Positions 11,291 through 23,478 of a stretch of DNA of 64,000 nt are shown piece after piece. The stretch covers positions 30,472,501-30,536,500 of the forward strand of contig OY756957.1 in the NCBI GenBank assembly GCA_963580455.1. The letters run 5' to 3'. The stretch's first letter is position 1, and the number at the start of each line of letters is the position of its first letter. This DNA comes from Euonymus europaeus (Eukaryota; Streptophyta; Magnoliopsida; Celastrales; Celastraceae). Made by a program: the position numbers and the translations under genes. The notes below the pieces were generated by a model. It saw nothing but the letters and a program-made list of their open reading frames with translations, was not told the DNA's origin and did no database searches.

Positions 11291-12233
11291 GGTAGAGCCG
11301 AAAAAGTTGCACCGCCGAGATAGAGATCGCGAGAGAGAGCCGACAGAGGAAGAAATTGAGTAAGGTAGCAGAGAAGAGGACCCAGTCCCAACTGTACTTG
11401 TTTATTGCCACCCACCGTGACAAATAGGTGGTCGACTGGTTGCGAGAGGCGCGTGTATAGGAGCGCTTCCTGGCGCGTGCCCCAATGTCTGATGTACGTG
11501 TCACGCAAAATGATATATATCATGAAATTGTATCCCATATTTTATTTCATTATATTATTACAATGAAATAATAGATTTTATTACAATGAAATAATAGATT
11601 TTATTACAATGGAATTATTCCATTGTATTACGATCTGTTATTTTATTATATTATTATAATGAAATATCTTATACGAATATAATGGAATGACAGATTTGAA
11701 CATAGTGAAATAACGTATTCTATTGTAATAATACGTGAATATTCCACTAAAAAAAATCTATTATTTCATTATATTATATGATATAATAAATTATAAGATT
11801 TCATGAGATATAAGCCCATGAAATATAAAACCGCGGTGATGTGTCACAGACCGGCAGTTTGCAGAAACAAATTACTATATAATTAGAGTCCTATTTATTG
11901 TCCACGAAATATGACGTCAGCCAATGGTCAGTGAGAAAACACGATAAAGATATACGTAAATTCGACTCGACAGACGAGAGCTCTATACAGTCTCACTGAC
12001 CCAGAAGCCGAAGTTCGTAAATCCGTAATCGAGGGGGGAATTCTCCTCAACAACGAGCTATAAGAATTCTCGGTGGATCTCAATTTCTGGGTAATAGTTG
12101 ACTTCGATTCTTCGTTTGCTTTGTTCCCTCTTGTCAGGAGCTATTAATTTTTCAGAAGCGGAATTAATTTCATCATCTGGAAGGTTGTCCAAGTCTCGGA
12201 AGTAAGGCTCGCGAGAGGTTGTTCTCAGTCAGA
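11291..12233. other. Divergent promoter region between the CNB-like and elongin-B-like genes
   Basis: The two genes are transcribed away from each other across about 940 bp. The middle (about 11530-11800) is a run of ttattacaatgaaataat-type repeats with near-palindromic parts, possibly a small MITE-like insertion. From about 11990 the sequence looks like 5' UTR of the elongin-B-like gene (polypurine/polypyrimidine, no in-frame ATG before 12234). Confidence 0.5.
11540..11800. repeat. AT-rich tandem and inverted repeat cluster
   Basis: A 23-bp unit (ttacaatgaaataatagattt plus two bases) repeats from 11558, 11581 and 11604. It is followed by a near-perfect 23-bp palindrome (tacaatggaat/attccattgta) at about 11605-11628. 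The phrase ctattatttcattatattat near 11758-11777 inverts the left end, so the whole could fold back like a MITE. Confidence 0.6.
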
Positions 12234-15200
12234 ATGGTATATAACCTACCTGATCCCCTGTAGATAATTTTCTTTGGTATTTTTGTGGTGGTAATTTTGA
12301 TTTTGAATTGTGAATGGCTTGAAAGAGAGGAGTTAATTGCTGTATCATAGTATGACGGGGCATTGAAGGGTTTTTTTCCCCTTCTTTTCGTTTGTTTAAT
12401 TTGATGCATCTTGTTTAAAGCAACTCTTTTGATAACGGAAAGATTGAAGACCCAATTTATGAAAGGTGTTTTTGACTAGTATCGTAAGTGGGAGGTTCCT
12501 TTCCTGCTTGATCATGGAGATTTTGATTTACCATAAATTTTCAGTTGCTCGCCATCTAAATGGAAATGATATGATGCTATTGATGACTAGAAATATAGGT
12601 GATCTGTGTGATGTCTTAATTTGCATGTTGAAGCAATTTGATAATTGAACACGTACTTTTAATTTTTATGAAACATATTAAAATGCATCGTACATTGGAA
12701 TCATTAAATAAAGGGACTGGATGTTTTACTTAGTTTGATTGTGATGTATTAATGTCCACTTAGTTTTGTGAATGGAACAATGAAGTTAAGGATCACAGCA
12801 TCATTAGAATTTATAAGTTTCGTTTTTTAATAGTTCTCATGAAATGAAGCATGATTCAAAGCCATTAGACAGTCGTCCGAAGCTAGGAGGAATTGACTCT
12901 CACATTCTTAACCTATTTTGTGTAAGGGTTTCGAGTTTAAATACTTGAAATATAACATATTTTGATTTTTGGTTTATGAGTTTCTTCTTTTCTTCTTCTT
13001 AGTCTATGCATAGAGGATTGAGCAACAAACAACTTCAAAACAATTTGCCTAACTTGTTCAGATAACTTATGGTTTTTGGTTTTTTTGGATGGATTCTCGA
13101 TGTTGACCTGATTTAAACTCTGAATGTTACACAGGCAATGTATATCAGAGTAAAGAGAGTTAAGACGACTTACTTTATTCACTGTGATCCAACTGAGACA
13201 GTCCTTGACATTAAGCGCAAATTACATAGCCTGATTGATCAACCTGTTAATGATCAGCGTTTAATCTTGGAGGAAACTAGGGAAGTATTAGAGGATTCAA
13301 AAACATTGGCAGATCAGAAGGTACAGCCCTATAATCACATTAATTTATTTCTATCAACAGTTAGTCTTTTTTAATATAGAAAGAAAAGAAAAATGTGTAA
13401 TATTGGAATTTAAAATCTTTTATTTTCGTTTGCCTTCTTTTGGCTTTTGTTTTTGTGGAAAATGTAAATATGCAGAGGAGACATGTATAATTCCATTTTC
13501 TGTTCTTTCAGGTTGAAAATGATGCTGTGGTGGCGCTGACTTTGAGAAAAGGTTGTGTCTATTTTCTTATTTTGTGTTGATGAATGAGCACTCCTTCTGT
13601 TTTAGCTGGCATTAGTAGTTTTTTCGTTTCTTTTTTATAAGCACTTATTATTAAATGAAAAGGCAAAACCCTAAACATAGACTATGCAAGTGGTATCAAA
13701 GAATACGGGCATCTTCATACTTTATGGTTAGGGTGCCCGTGTTGGAATTGAGTAAAAATGTTCATGTTTGACGCTGTTGTCCAACACTGTGATTCTCCCA
13801 ATTTTATCGGATGTCCCCAAAGAGACGCAATGGTTCTTATAATTTGGGCTGGCATCAATGATTTTACTGTAAAGGTCATGAAATTGATAAACATATATGT
13901 GAGAATGAACAATATCGAATAAAAGAAGGGGATGGGTGAAGAGCTCTGCAGCAAGGGAGTGTCTTTCCGGAAAATAGAATAAGAAAAGGAAGGCTTTTGT
14001 TTGAGGGTTCATGAAGTGTATAATTTATCATAGTTGGATTAAAATACTCCTAATCACAACAACTCACCTATGAGGTTTGCCTTGCCCTCTGCTTAAGACG
14101 TAAATGAAGATTTTCTCATAGTTACTTTGAAGCGATAGAACAGCTCCTTGAAAAAATTTGACTTTAAGATGACTTATGAACTATTATTGAAGAGTAATGT
14201 GTTGATATATCTCCAAATTGTTCAGGGAAATAATTTTTCACTGGGAAAACACATGATAGATGTTCAGACCTTTATCTTTCCTTTACTTTATGCGTGCAGG
14301 CATTAACAGCTCTTAATGACCCTCTTTTGCTTTTCAACTTTGGAACTTTGCAATCATTTAGGACGTGATCATTTGGAGGTTTTCATAATGTCCCAAAAAA
14401 ATTATTTATAATACATGTTCATCATCATCATCGCCTTTATCCCAATAAATTGGGATCAACTACATGAATCCACAGGTGAAAATCAATTTGAATTCAAGCA
14501 ATGGATTCTTCTTCGTCATTTCTTTTCCATTTTTTTGCTACATTCCACTAATCCTAAAGCACTCATGTCTTTCCTTTTTAACATCGCCATTTACAATACA
14601 TGTTGCACAATCAAATCCTACTTGCATCTTTTTTCTGTTTTCCGGTAATGGACAGCCTATTTGAAACTGATATCTTTCTGATGAGATAGGATTGATTCTT
14701 TCACTGATCAAAGCAATGTTACTTCATGTTTTAGTTATGAGATAACTGGCCGTCCTGGCCTTTTCAGATGGTACTTTTTGTCAGTTGATAAAGTCTAGGC
14801 AAATCTATGTGTTTGTTTCCCCAAATAAGATGAGATCTATATTGTTTAGTATGTTTGATTCTCATCTTCAATACCTGATCAATATATGCTTTAGCTGGTC
14901 CTAATATAGTTGGGTTTTGGACTCTTGATAACTGTGGCATGTGTCAACAACTTGTGTATAAGGGTCAAGATATATCAAAACTCGATAATTCCGAACCATG
15001 CCATTATATTAGTTAACTGCATGGGTTATTGTATTACAGGATTTACACAGTTATTTCTGTATTGATTATATTACTAGAACAAATGGATTCACGCAGTTCT
15101 TTTTCAGTTTGTTTTCTTGTGCTCGTCTGGACTGTCCCTTGAGAACTTTTCCTTTCTGGCTTTCAGATGATAACGAATTTGAGGAAGTCAACATTGAAAG

Positions 15201-15249
15201 ACCAAAAGATTTCTATCAATCGCGTGAGTCAGATGGTGGCAATTATTGA
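12234..15249 (+). CDS. Elongin-B-like ubiquitin-fold protein
   Basis: Four coding exons (12234-12236, 13135-13320, 13512-13551, 15167-15249) give 103 residues beginning MAMYIRVKRVK. Exon 1 ends exactly after the ATG, and splicing to GCAATG restores the MAMYIRVKR start I recall for Arabidopsis At5g57860. If that start is not used, the next ATG (13138) gives 101 residues. Residues 1-85 have a ubiquitin-like beta-grasp pattern (T-VLDIKRKLHSLIDQP, then RLILEETREVLEDSKTLADQKV). The ending has no diglycine, so the protein is not conjugated. Elongin B pairs with elongin C in transcription elongation and cullin ligases; the plant role is inferred. Intron 3 (13552-15166) carries a LINE 3'-end relic. 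Confidence 0.85.
14428..14640 (-). mobile_element. RTE-type LINE 3'-end relic in an intron, antisense to the host gene
   Basis: Read on the minus strand, the block near 14425-14475 runs ATGTAGTTGATCCCAATTTATTGGGATAAAGGCGATGATGATGA. This resembles the conserved 3' terminus of plant RTE LINEs (…GTAGCCGACCCCACTTAGTGGGATAAGGC… followed by a trinucleotide tail), here with a (GAT)n tail. The pairing ATCCCAATTTATTGGGAT forms the expected short hairpin. The sequence beyond, to about 14640, would be LINE 3' UTR. The left limit at the tail is reasonably clear, the other is a guess. The identification rests on memory of that repeat end. Confidence 0.55.
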
Positions 15250-18200
15250 AGCACAGACCAGTAAAATGTCTTTCTAAGCTGTCCTCAGTCTGCACATGTG
15301 GGGGTCGCTACCCGCTCTCATTTCGTATAACTCTGTATGGAGCCTTATTCATGCCATGACTACTGTTATTGGAATATGTGGTTTGATAAATGGAGTTTCT
15401 TGGGTATGGCCTTGGAAGTTTCTTTGTTCTGCATTGCAGCAGGCTAATCTGCTCTCATACACTTCTCGAACTCTTTTTGATAAACCTCAGATCATCAAAC
15501 CCCTTTTGATGGCAGCCTGTTACATTAGAAGCTATTGTTTTAAAGATTGCAGACAGGCATGGCCTTTTTCTACGATTTGCATGCAGCTGGATAGCCTTTT
15601 TCCAGTTTTCTCTCGGGTCATCTAGTTTGTTGTATGAATGTAATAGATATTCTCACCTAGAAGTACCATAATTTACAGACAAAAACAGTTGTTCATTCAT
15701 CGAGACACTTCCCACGCCACAGCATATGTAGTTATGTACTATGGTTTTTTTTCTTCTTCCACAGAGCAACCACATGCACCCAGCTGGCGTGAGCTTCGGG
15801 CCGCCAGAACAACTTGCACCAAGCACCACGCTGATGATAGGTGAGACTGGGCCGAAGCCCATGCGAGGGAAATGGGGCTCCTAACTCCTTCCTGGAAAAT
15901 TGGAAATGAACACCCCCACGGAATTAAGAAAATGTTAGGGAATTACTCACAGCTGGTTCAATGTTGAATCTTAGCTGCATTGCCTTAAACTCAAAGATAT
16001 AACTAGGAAAATTCTATTGCTCCGTGGGATGTACCTTTATGCCATGACAAGACAAACATCAAATTCTGGATGGATTCTTCATGTCTGATGTCTCTGACAA
16101 TTAACGATTACATGAAGTCATGAAGACCAAACAACAAATTCTGGTCACAAAGCTAATGAAATCTGCATGGGAATGTCGCATGAATTTTATGTAGATTTTG
16201 GGGTCAAGAGTGAGACATGGAAGGGGCAGGACATATGTTTAGGCTCGACCACCATGATTGTGTTTGCAAAGTTTAGCATATGCACATGAGTGCATATAAT
16301 GAATTATCCACTAAAGCTGATTCCTTTCATTACCCATCTAAGCGCAATAGCTGTAAATAGGCCTCCCTTCCCTCCTTTCGGCCTCAAAAGAGGTGGTCCA
16401 GAAAGTTTGCTGGAGACTATCATCAAAAGAGAGAGACTTTGTACATGCTATTTTATATTTATGCACCCTTACAATACCTAATTTTTCCTGGTCCTGGTCC
16501 ATACAGTTTGTTACCAGATAACTCCTCAAATTTATAAATTAATCCGGGCCAAAATAGTACTAAAACAAATAACTTATTTTGTCTGTAATTTAATCCTAGC
16601 AATATATATAAAAAATTGCGAGTAATAACTTTTTATACGGTTGCATATTCGCTGATTATGAGAGCATCGCAAAGCCTTTACTTGCGATTTATTGACTCAT
16701 GTAATTATGAGATAATTCCCCGTTTCCGTTCCCGTTCCCGTTCCCGTTCGTGTTCTCATTCCTACCGCGAACCAAGCATAGCGGAAAAGTACAAATATGA
16801 GGAATTAAATTTGAATCTCTCAACTTGAATGATTCATCCATAGCCAACTAGATTACCCATAATACATTTGTAGGTGCTTCCACTTATAGATGCTGGCGAA
16901 ATATGGGATTTAAAAACTACTAATATGGCTTAAGTTTCAACCTAAGACACATTCAAAAGTCAAAACTGTGATGACTGCCATCTTTGACGATTCCCAACTG
17001 AAAGGAGGAAAATAAGCTCAGATTGATAGTTACTTAAAGTCTGTTTTGTTTTGTCATATTTGGCCAACTAAGCAAAGACTGAGTGGGCGAAGGATTACCA
17101 AAATTGTGAATAAACATTTTAGGTGATGATTTTGATTGATGGCTTGCATGTGTGATTTTCTTTGAGTAGCATTGAAAGGAATGAATACCAACAAATTAAA
17201 TGACCTAGCTGGTTCCCTATACCATTGTAAATATAACTTCCAACTTGCCAAGGATGCTAATCATCTAATCCCTTACCAATTATTTATAATTTCAATACTT
17301 ATATTGTAATTAATCACGTGATGTCTTAAAGAAATGCCATTATAAAATCAGGATGATTGAGTTGCCTAGAGATAAATCGTTACTTTCAGTCGGAGGAATC
17401 AAACTCAACTCTTCACATCGATATCCGACAACTTTCAAGGTATGGAGGGAGAGTAAGATTATTCAAATTAACATATGACATTTGTTTATATTACTAAAAA
17501 AAGGGTCTTATTGAAATATGTGGTGAAAATAACGTTCTTGTAGTTGTGTTTGTGGGCTCAAAACTGCTATTTTCTCCTCAAAATACATTTGAACTATGTA
17601 ATTCTCTCCATATAAATCTCAACATCTCTATTGATAGCAGTTGATCCCGCCATAATTGTCTCTCGAATAACCACCCTTCGATCACCGTTCATTGCTTATT
17701 GAAGCCCCCATCATCATCCATGCTTCGATAGAAAAGATATTTGTTCGTTGAATTTAGGAGTTCTAGTTATTATTGAGGCAATATAGTTTAATTTGTGCGC
17801 GTGACTGGTCAAAAGTGATAAGTTCTAGGATTTTCTTATTCATCGGATCAAATATATTGACAGATTAATTTGTAGTCACATTCAAAAGAAGAAGAAAATA
17901 CATTAATTGGGAATTTCTTTTTTTTTTGGCATAGTTTTTTACTTTAATCAATGTATTAATTGATTTAATTATGTGTTTACAGGGATGAACAATGATCTTC
18001 CTTACACATGGTCTTCCATGTCTGTTCTGATATCCCCAAGAACAATAGCGCCAACAAGGCAACAAGTTCAGTCTTCTAATTATTAGATAATTATATTATT
18101 ACTATAAACAAATCACATTATTATGACATTATTTATGTTTTATGTTTTTACATAAAGATTTCTCAGTTGAATTCACTAGGTCAGTAGGTGACAAAAGATA

Positions 18201-19108
18201 AAACAGAGGTAAGCATTTGAGATCGACTTTGCGTTCAACCCAAGATTATCTGGATTCACTAGTGAGACTCAAGCTGACATTTGACAGATCTCACTGATCC
18301 AGAGTGAGTTTTTTTGGCAGTAGTGTTTACTCTTAGGTCGCTTTCTTTCAATTCCCTTTCATGTAGATGGTAAGGGAGAGAAGAAGAGATGGAGCAGGAC
18401 AGAGTGGAGCAGTCTTATGAGTGAACCTCAATTGTACAAACCAGCCGACCATGGCACTCTCGTGAGAGGGACAAAAGGCTGAATAGGCATAAAATTAGGC
18501 AACCCAGTTCCCTCACTGTCCTTCGACCCCTTTTTTTTAACACGTATAGGGTATCACTTGTCCTACGCTCCTCCATCCATCACTCCAGTCCACTCTCTAG
18601 TCTCCCCATTCTCGTAGGGGACCCCTTGCCCCGCATTTGCAACCAAAAATTCAATCTTCACTAATGACCGTTAATACAGGTTGCGGCAGTCTCCGGAATT
18701 GCCTGTGACACATTTTGGCACAGATGTTTTATCGCCCGCAAACCTGGTTGTCGTCGCCTGATCTTCTTGCAGTTCGACTTTCCTTGATGAAATTTATATT
18801 CCCATTTGGGTTTACTCGTTGTAATTCGCAAATTCATTCTCAATCAGATCTGTTTCTCTGTAAAGATGTATTTTTTCCCCAGATTTTTTTACAATAATTT
18901 TTGGGTTTATTCTTTGCTTTTTTTGCCGCGGTAATTTACTTTTTGGTTGTTGCGCATCTGTGGCAGATTTATTGCAGGGAAAAGGATCTTCTTTTTGAAC
19001 AACTGGTTTTATTCCATTGAATGTGGGATACATGAGGGTCAAGGCTTGCTTTGCAGCTTTGGCGACGTGAAAAAAATCTGTCAATGTGGCCTGAGTTCGA
19101 TAGTTTGA
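15250..19108. other. Long region without a recognised gene; 3' UTR on the left, promoter/5' UTR of the QWRF gene on the right
   Basis: Positions 15250-15650 look like the 3' region of the elongin-B-like gene. The stretch 15650-18300 has short open frames on both strands, none with similarity I can name. A GGGCCGAAGCCCA motif at about 15847-15862 resembles a site II promoter pair but no gene start follows convincingly. A (CGTTCC)n run lies at 16721-16750. From about 18360 onward purine-rich then C/T-rich sequence suggests the promoter and leader of the gene at 19109. Part of 18660-19108 may be a 5' UTR intron. Confidence 0.4.
16721..16752. repeat. Hexanucleotide (CGTTCC)n microsatellite
   Basis: Five consecutive units of cgttcc or one-base variants, in an otherwise AT-rich setting. 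No function seen. Confidence 0.85.
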
Positions 19109-22100
19109 ATGGATGTATGTGAACCAGAGAAGCACGCAGCACTGGATACCCTAAGACCACCCTTGGCTCCAGCTGAAAGGAACAATGCAGTCACTACGCT
19201 GCCCTCTCGAACAAGGTTGGTTAATTCTAGATACAAATCTCCTTCTCCTTCAACCCCTTCAAGTATCAGGCGTAGCCCCTCTCCTAACCTCACCAGAACA
19301 GTGCCTTCAAATTCCCAATTGGGGCCAAAGAGAGCAGTATCGGCTGAAAGGAAACGGCCGTCGACGCCACCTTCACCGCAGAGGCCGTCGACGCCAATTC
19401 GTGATTCATCTGTAAATGCCCAATTGTCAACACGAAGGATGTCAATTGGTGGTGGCCGGTTACCTGAGAGCTTATGGCCCTCCACAATGCGAAGTCTTAG
19501 TGTTTCCTTCCAGTCTGATATCATTTGTATTCCTGTCAGCAGGAAAGAAAAACCAGTAAACAGTGCTTCCTCAGATCGCACTTTGAGGCCATCTTCAAAT
19601 GTAGGGCATAAGCAGGCTGAAATACCTTCCCGGGCACGCAAGCCTACTCCAGAGAGAAAGAGGAGTCCTCTTAAAGGGGGATATTCACATGATCAGTCTG
19701 AGAATGCTAAACCAGTTGGTGGATTACATTCTCGATTCATAGATCAGCATGGATGGCCTAGTAGAATGGGTGGTAAGGTATCCTTAAGCTCATTGAATAG
19801 AAGTGTTGATTTTACGGATAAATCAGTTGGAAATTCAGCCATTTCCAGTCTGGGAATTGGGCTGTCTTCATTGAGGCAAATCCCCACTACCGATAGTTTG
19901 GGAAACCCATTAAAAATGTTGTTTGGTGATGCTAGTGCGAAGCTATTATCGCTTGATGAAATTGGTACAGTAGGGTCTGAGGTGAAGTCAATTGATGACA
20001 GTTCGTTGCGGTTATCCAGACCTCACAAGTTTGTTTCTCCTAGTTTATCAGATAGAACAATGTTAGCTACCCCTGCTGCCAAATCTCAGTCGTTGCCTAC
20101 TACACGATCTCGACCTGCATCCCCCAGTAGGACCTCCGGAGTTTCGTCCTCAATTGTGAAAGGTGTCAATCCATGTAGGACAAGACCATCAACTCCTCCC
20201 ACTAGAGGAGTTAGTCCATCTCGGATTAGGCCATCTAGTTCTTCTAGTCAGGCCTCAAATTCAACTTCTGTGCTCAGTTTCATCGCAGATTTAAAAAAAG
20301 GAAAAAAGGGTGCAAGCTATATAGAAGATGCCCATCATCTACGGCTGTTATACAATAGATATTTGCAATGGAGATTTGCTAATGCTCAAGCAGAGGCAGT
20401 TCTTTATGTTCAGAAGGTTAATGCAGCGGTAGGATTTTTAGAAATCCTTTTTCAGAAGTGGGCCATCTAATTTGTTAAAGATAATTCTGTTTACCTGGTA
20501 TTGTGTCTTCGTTGTATGGAAATATTATCATGTTTATGTTGAGGATAATTTTGTTCCCCTCCCTTAATGAACTCTCGCATCAGTTAATTTTCCCAACACC
20601 CAAATATTTGGGAGATTACAATTGCTTTCAACCTGCATTTGTTGGCTTTATTTATGTGATTTGGTGGGTTGTTTGATAGTTGTGTAAAAATAGGAAGTAT
20701 TGGTGAAGAACCATATGGTGACTTCTCAAGTTTTTCTAAAAGACTGAATAAGCACCCTATTGATTCTTCAATCAGTGAGGTTTTTCTTATTTCATCAACT
20801 TGAATTTCGTTGCCGTTCTGGACAATTTTAATATGATATATGTAACCTCCTTGGTTGTTAAGATAGGAATTGAGATAAAACTTCCTTTTCCTTACGATAT
20901 TTCTCATTTCGCAGAAAACTCTGTGCAACGTATGGAACACTACTCTAAGTTTATGGGATTCTGTAATCAGGAAAAGAATCAACCTCCAACAGCTGAAGCT
21001 AGAGCTCAAGTTGAATTCGGTTTTGAATGACCAAGTAACACTTCTTCTTAGTCAAGATTTTGTTGTTTTATATTTGATTAATTGTTTTTAAGAGCTTCCT
21101 GGGACTAGATCTATTTCCAAGGAAGACGCTGACATAGTTCAGGTCCACTGATGTTTTCTTGATTCATTTTTTAATCTGGCAATGTTCACATATGGATATG
21201 GGAACATGTTTCCTGGAAAGTTGAATTATTGCTTAGGTGTCGCACATCCTTTTTGTGTCCTCTTATTTGAATTTGAATTTCTACTTGTAATACTTTTCTG
21301 TCATAATTTGTGTGTGGATCTGCAATTCAGATGGGCTACCTTGATGACTGGGGTTTGCTTGAAGGAGAGCATATTAATTCTTTATCTGGGGCTGTCGATG
21401 ATTTGGAAGCAAGCACCCTAAGGCTTCCAGTGACTGGAGGAGCAACGGTATGCTTGGTTGTATATGGCCCTTTCAACCAAATTTTCAAAATCTAAGTTTT
21501 GGCATCATCTGTAGATTTATAATTTTACAGGCTGATATTGAATCTTTGAAGATTGCTATCTGCTCAGCTGTTAATGTGATGCAGGCTATGGGGTCTTCCT
21601 TTTGCTCGTTACTTTCAAGGGTGAGGTTATGTTTCAGTTTAATTAGGTTTATGTTGTGATATGCATATATTGCGTACTGTTATTTTAGCTTTTCTTCATG
21701 CTTTGTTTAATCTAATCCCCAAGACAGTATGTAATGAAAACTCTATATTTTTGGGTTGATATTTGTTTCCTGTAATATATATATCACACCACAATGCTTT
21801 GACATCTTGCACAATATTTTCATTTTCTTGCCTTGTGAATTTGTCGCTTTCATCTTGTCAACGTGCACTTGGAGATAAATTGCATAGTCGTGCGTGGGTG
21901 TGTTGACTGTTCTTTATACATTGTGTGCAGGTGGAGGGAATCAACTCTCTTGTCTCTGCACTTGCTGTTGTAGCTGCACAGGAGCAAGCCATGCTCGATG
22001 AGTGTAAAACACTATTGGCTTCAACTGCGTCCAAGCAGGTATTGTTTGTCCTGGTTGAAAAGAATAGAAGAACAACCTTCTGTATTCCTGCTTGTTTTTT

Positions 22101-23060
22101 TGAAATCTATACTTCTTATATGGCAGCCCATTCCCTACTATATAGAGTAAATTTTCCAGACCCTTAAACCCTAGAAAATTCGTTTCATTTGGTTCCTTAT
22201 TCTGCATTATTTTCCAGTATCTTAAGTTGAAATTGACTGACAGGGGCATTGCAATTCAGTTCTCCCTCTATTTTTTCTTTCTCGCTTCGTCGTTCGCAAC
22301 ACAATCATCATCATCTGAGCCCTTTCTATCATGAATCATACATTCATTCGTCTTTCAGAACACAAACACCAAAAAATGTTGCTGATGCTGCATCTTAACC
22401 TAATTGAACATGTTGTTACTCGGCGGCATTGAGTTTTATCTGTCTTCTCTGGCTTGTTGGTGCACCCTTATCTCATGAAAGAACCAATGGTTTTCTATGT
22501 AACAAGTCCTTGAATGCCTCTGGTACATCAGTCTTGTTTTACAACCTCTCGATTGTCTTGGGCCCTTGAAGGAATTAACCAGTTAAGTTGGTTGTTGAAT
22601 GCAGTGCCAACATTCATAGATATTAAGGTGGTTCAGTTGTGTTCAAATTAATGGTGTTTGTCTATTACTTTCATTATTCTTCTCATGTGCATGGTGGGGC
22701 TGTCATGTAGCACTTGAAACAATTGTGACCAGTCTATTGTGTCTTGTTATCAAATTGGCTGGCCAAAAGCAGGGCATCACTGCTCAAATGGCCTCACAGG
22801 AACTCCATCTGTCTAGAAAAGATCCTTTTGCACTTAAATTGAATCATGGGCTGAACAAAATCAGAATTGTCATTTTGAGATGCAGTGTTTCTTCTTACAA
22901 ACAATGTTGTTTTTGCTTGTTTCTTTTCTTTTGTCGTGCTTTTCGACCTTACATTGGTTGCTTTGATCAGGTGGAAGAGTCCAGCCTTAGGACTCACATC
23001 ATACAAACGAAACGAGCCATGGAGAAGAATGTGAACTTTGAGATGAACATACCTGCTTGA
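19109..23060 (+). CDS. QWRF motif protein, AUGMIN subunit 8-like (microtubule-associated)
   Basis: Six exons (19109-20428, 20915-21034, 21331-21447, 21531-21620, 21931-22038, 22971-23060) give 614 residues. The N-terminal two thirds is basic, Ser/Pro-rich and of low complexity (repeated SPSPS, RPSTPP, SRTRP), typical of the microtubule-binding part of this family. The hallmark QWRF is at about residues 420-423 within [15 protein letters not shown], and the C-terminal domain continues through predicted helices ([41 protein letters not shown]). AUG8 recruits the augmin/gamma-tubulin complex to microtubules; Arabidopsis At4g30710 (AUG8) or the paralogue At2g24070 (QWRF4) are the nearest I recall. 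The ATG at 19109 opens the frame; an ATG at 19084 is out of frame. The DYW-PPR gene begins 418 bp downstream on the same strand, as At4g30700 lies beside At4g30710. Confidence 0.9.
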
Positions 23061-23478
23061 CAGTCGACACTAACTAGCTGCTACTGCTAAGCCAAGAATT
23101 GACCATGTCTGTCCCTTGAAGAAAGCAGAGATGAGTGAGTCTTCTCTCGGCGAAGTAAATGTAAATTGTTTCTCTTTTATTTTTGGTTATTTAATTCTTT
23201 TCTTTTCCTCTTCCATTTGCTCTGTCTTTCTATGATGTAATTTTTACACCATTCTAATGGAAAGAAAATGCAGAAGCATGTTGAAAATGAAAGTAGAAGC
23301 ACACAATGTAGGGGAGAAAGGAGAGAAATTTTACTGTATCAGTACCAGCAAATAAAGTTTTTGACTCGCAGAAATTTTTATTAAGAAAAAAAAATGATAA
23401 TTTGTTGAGAATTTCCGCCGTTTCAATTCGAATATAAAAACGTTGGGCAATTCAGGAACTAACGAAACGAAACAGCAA

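Noticed and set aside
11128..11538. Minus-strand frames over the first exon and promoter of the CNB-like gene
   Set aside because: Out of frame with the well-supported MGNTSSMLTQYD exon and without known domains.
15296..15625. 109-codon plus-strand frame after the elongin-B-like gene
   Set aside because: Lies in the probable 3' UTR, does not begin with a convincing context and matches no family.
16330..16470. Possible small-RNA hairpin around 'ggcctcccttccctcctttcggcc'
   Set aside because: Only a short local stem can be drawn by eye and no known plant miRNA sequence is present.
19081..19641. 186-codon minus-strand frame opposite AUG8 exon 1
   Set aside because: Mirror of the low-complexity Ser/Pro/Arg coding sequence; no independent support.
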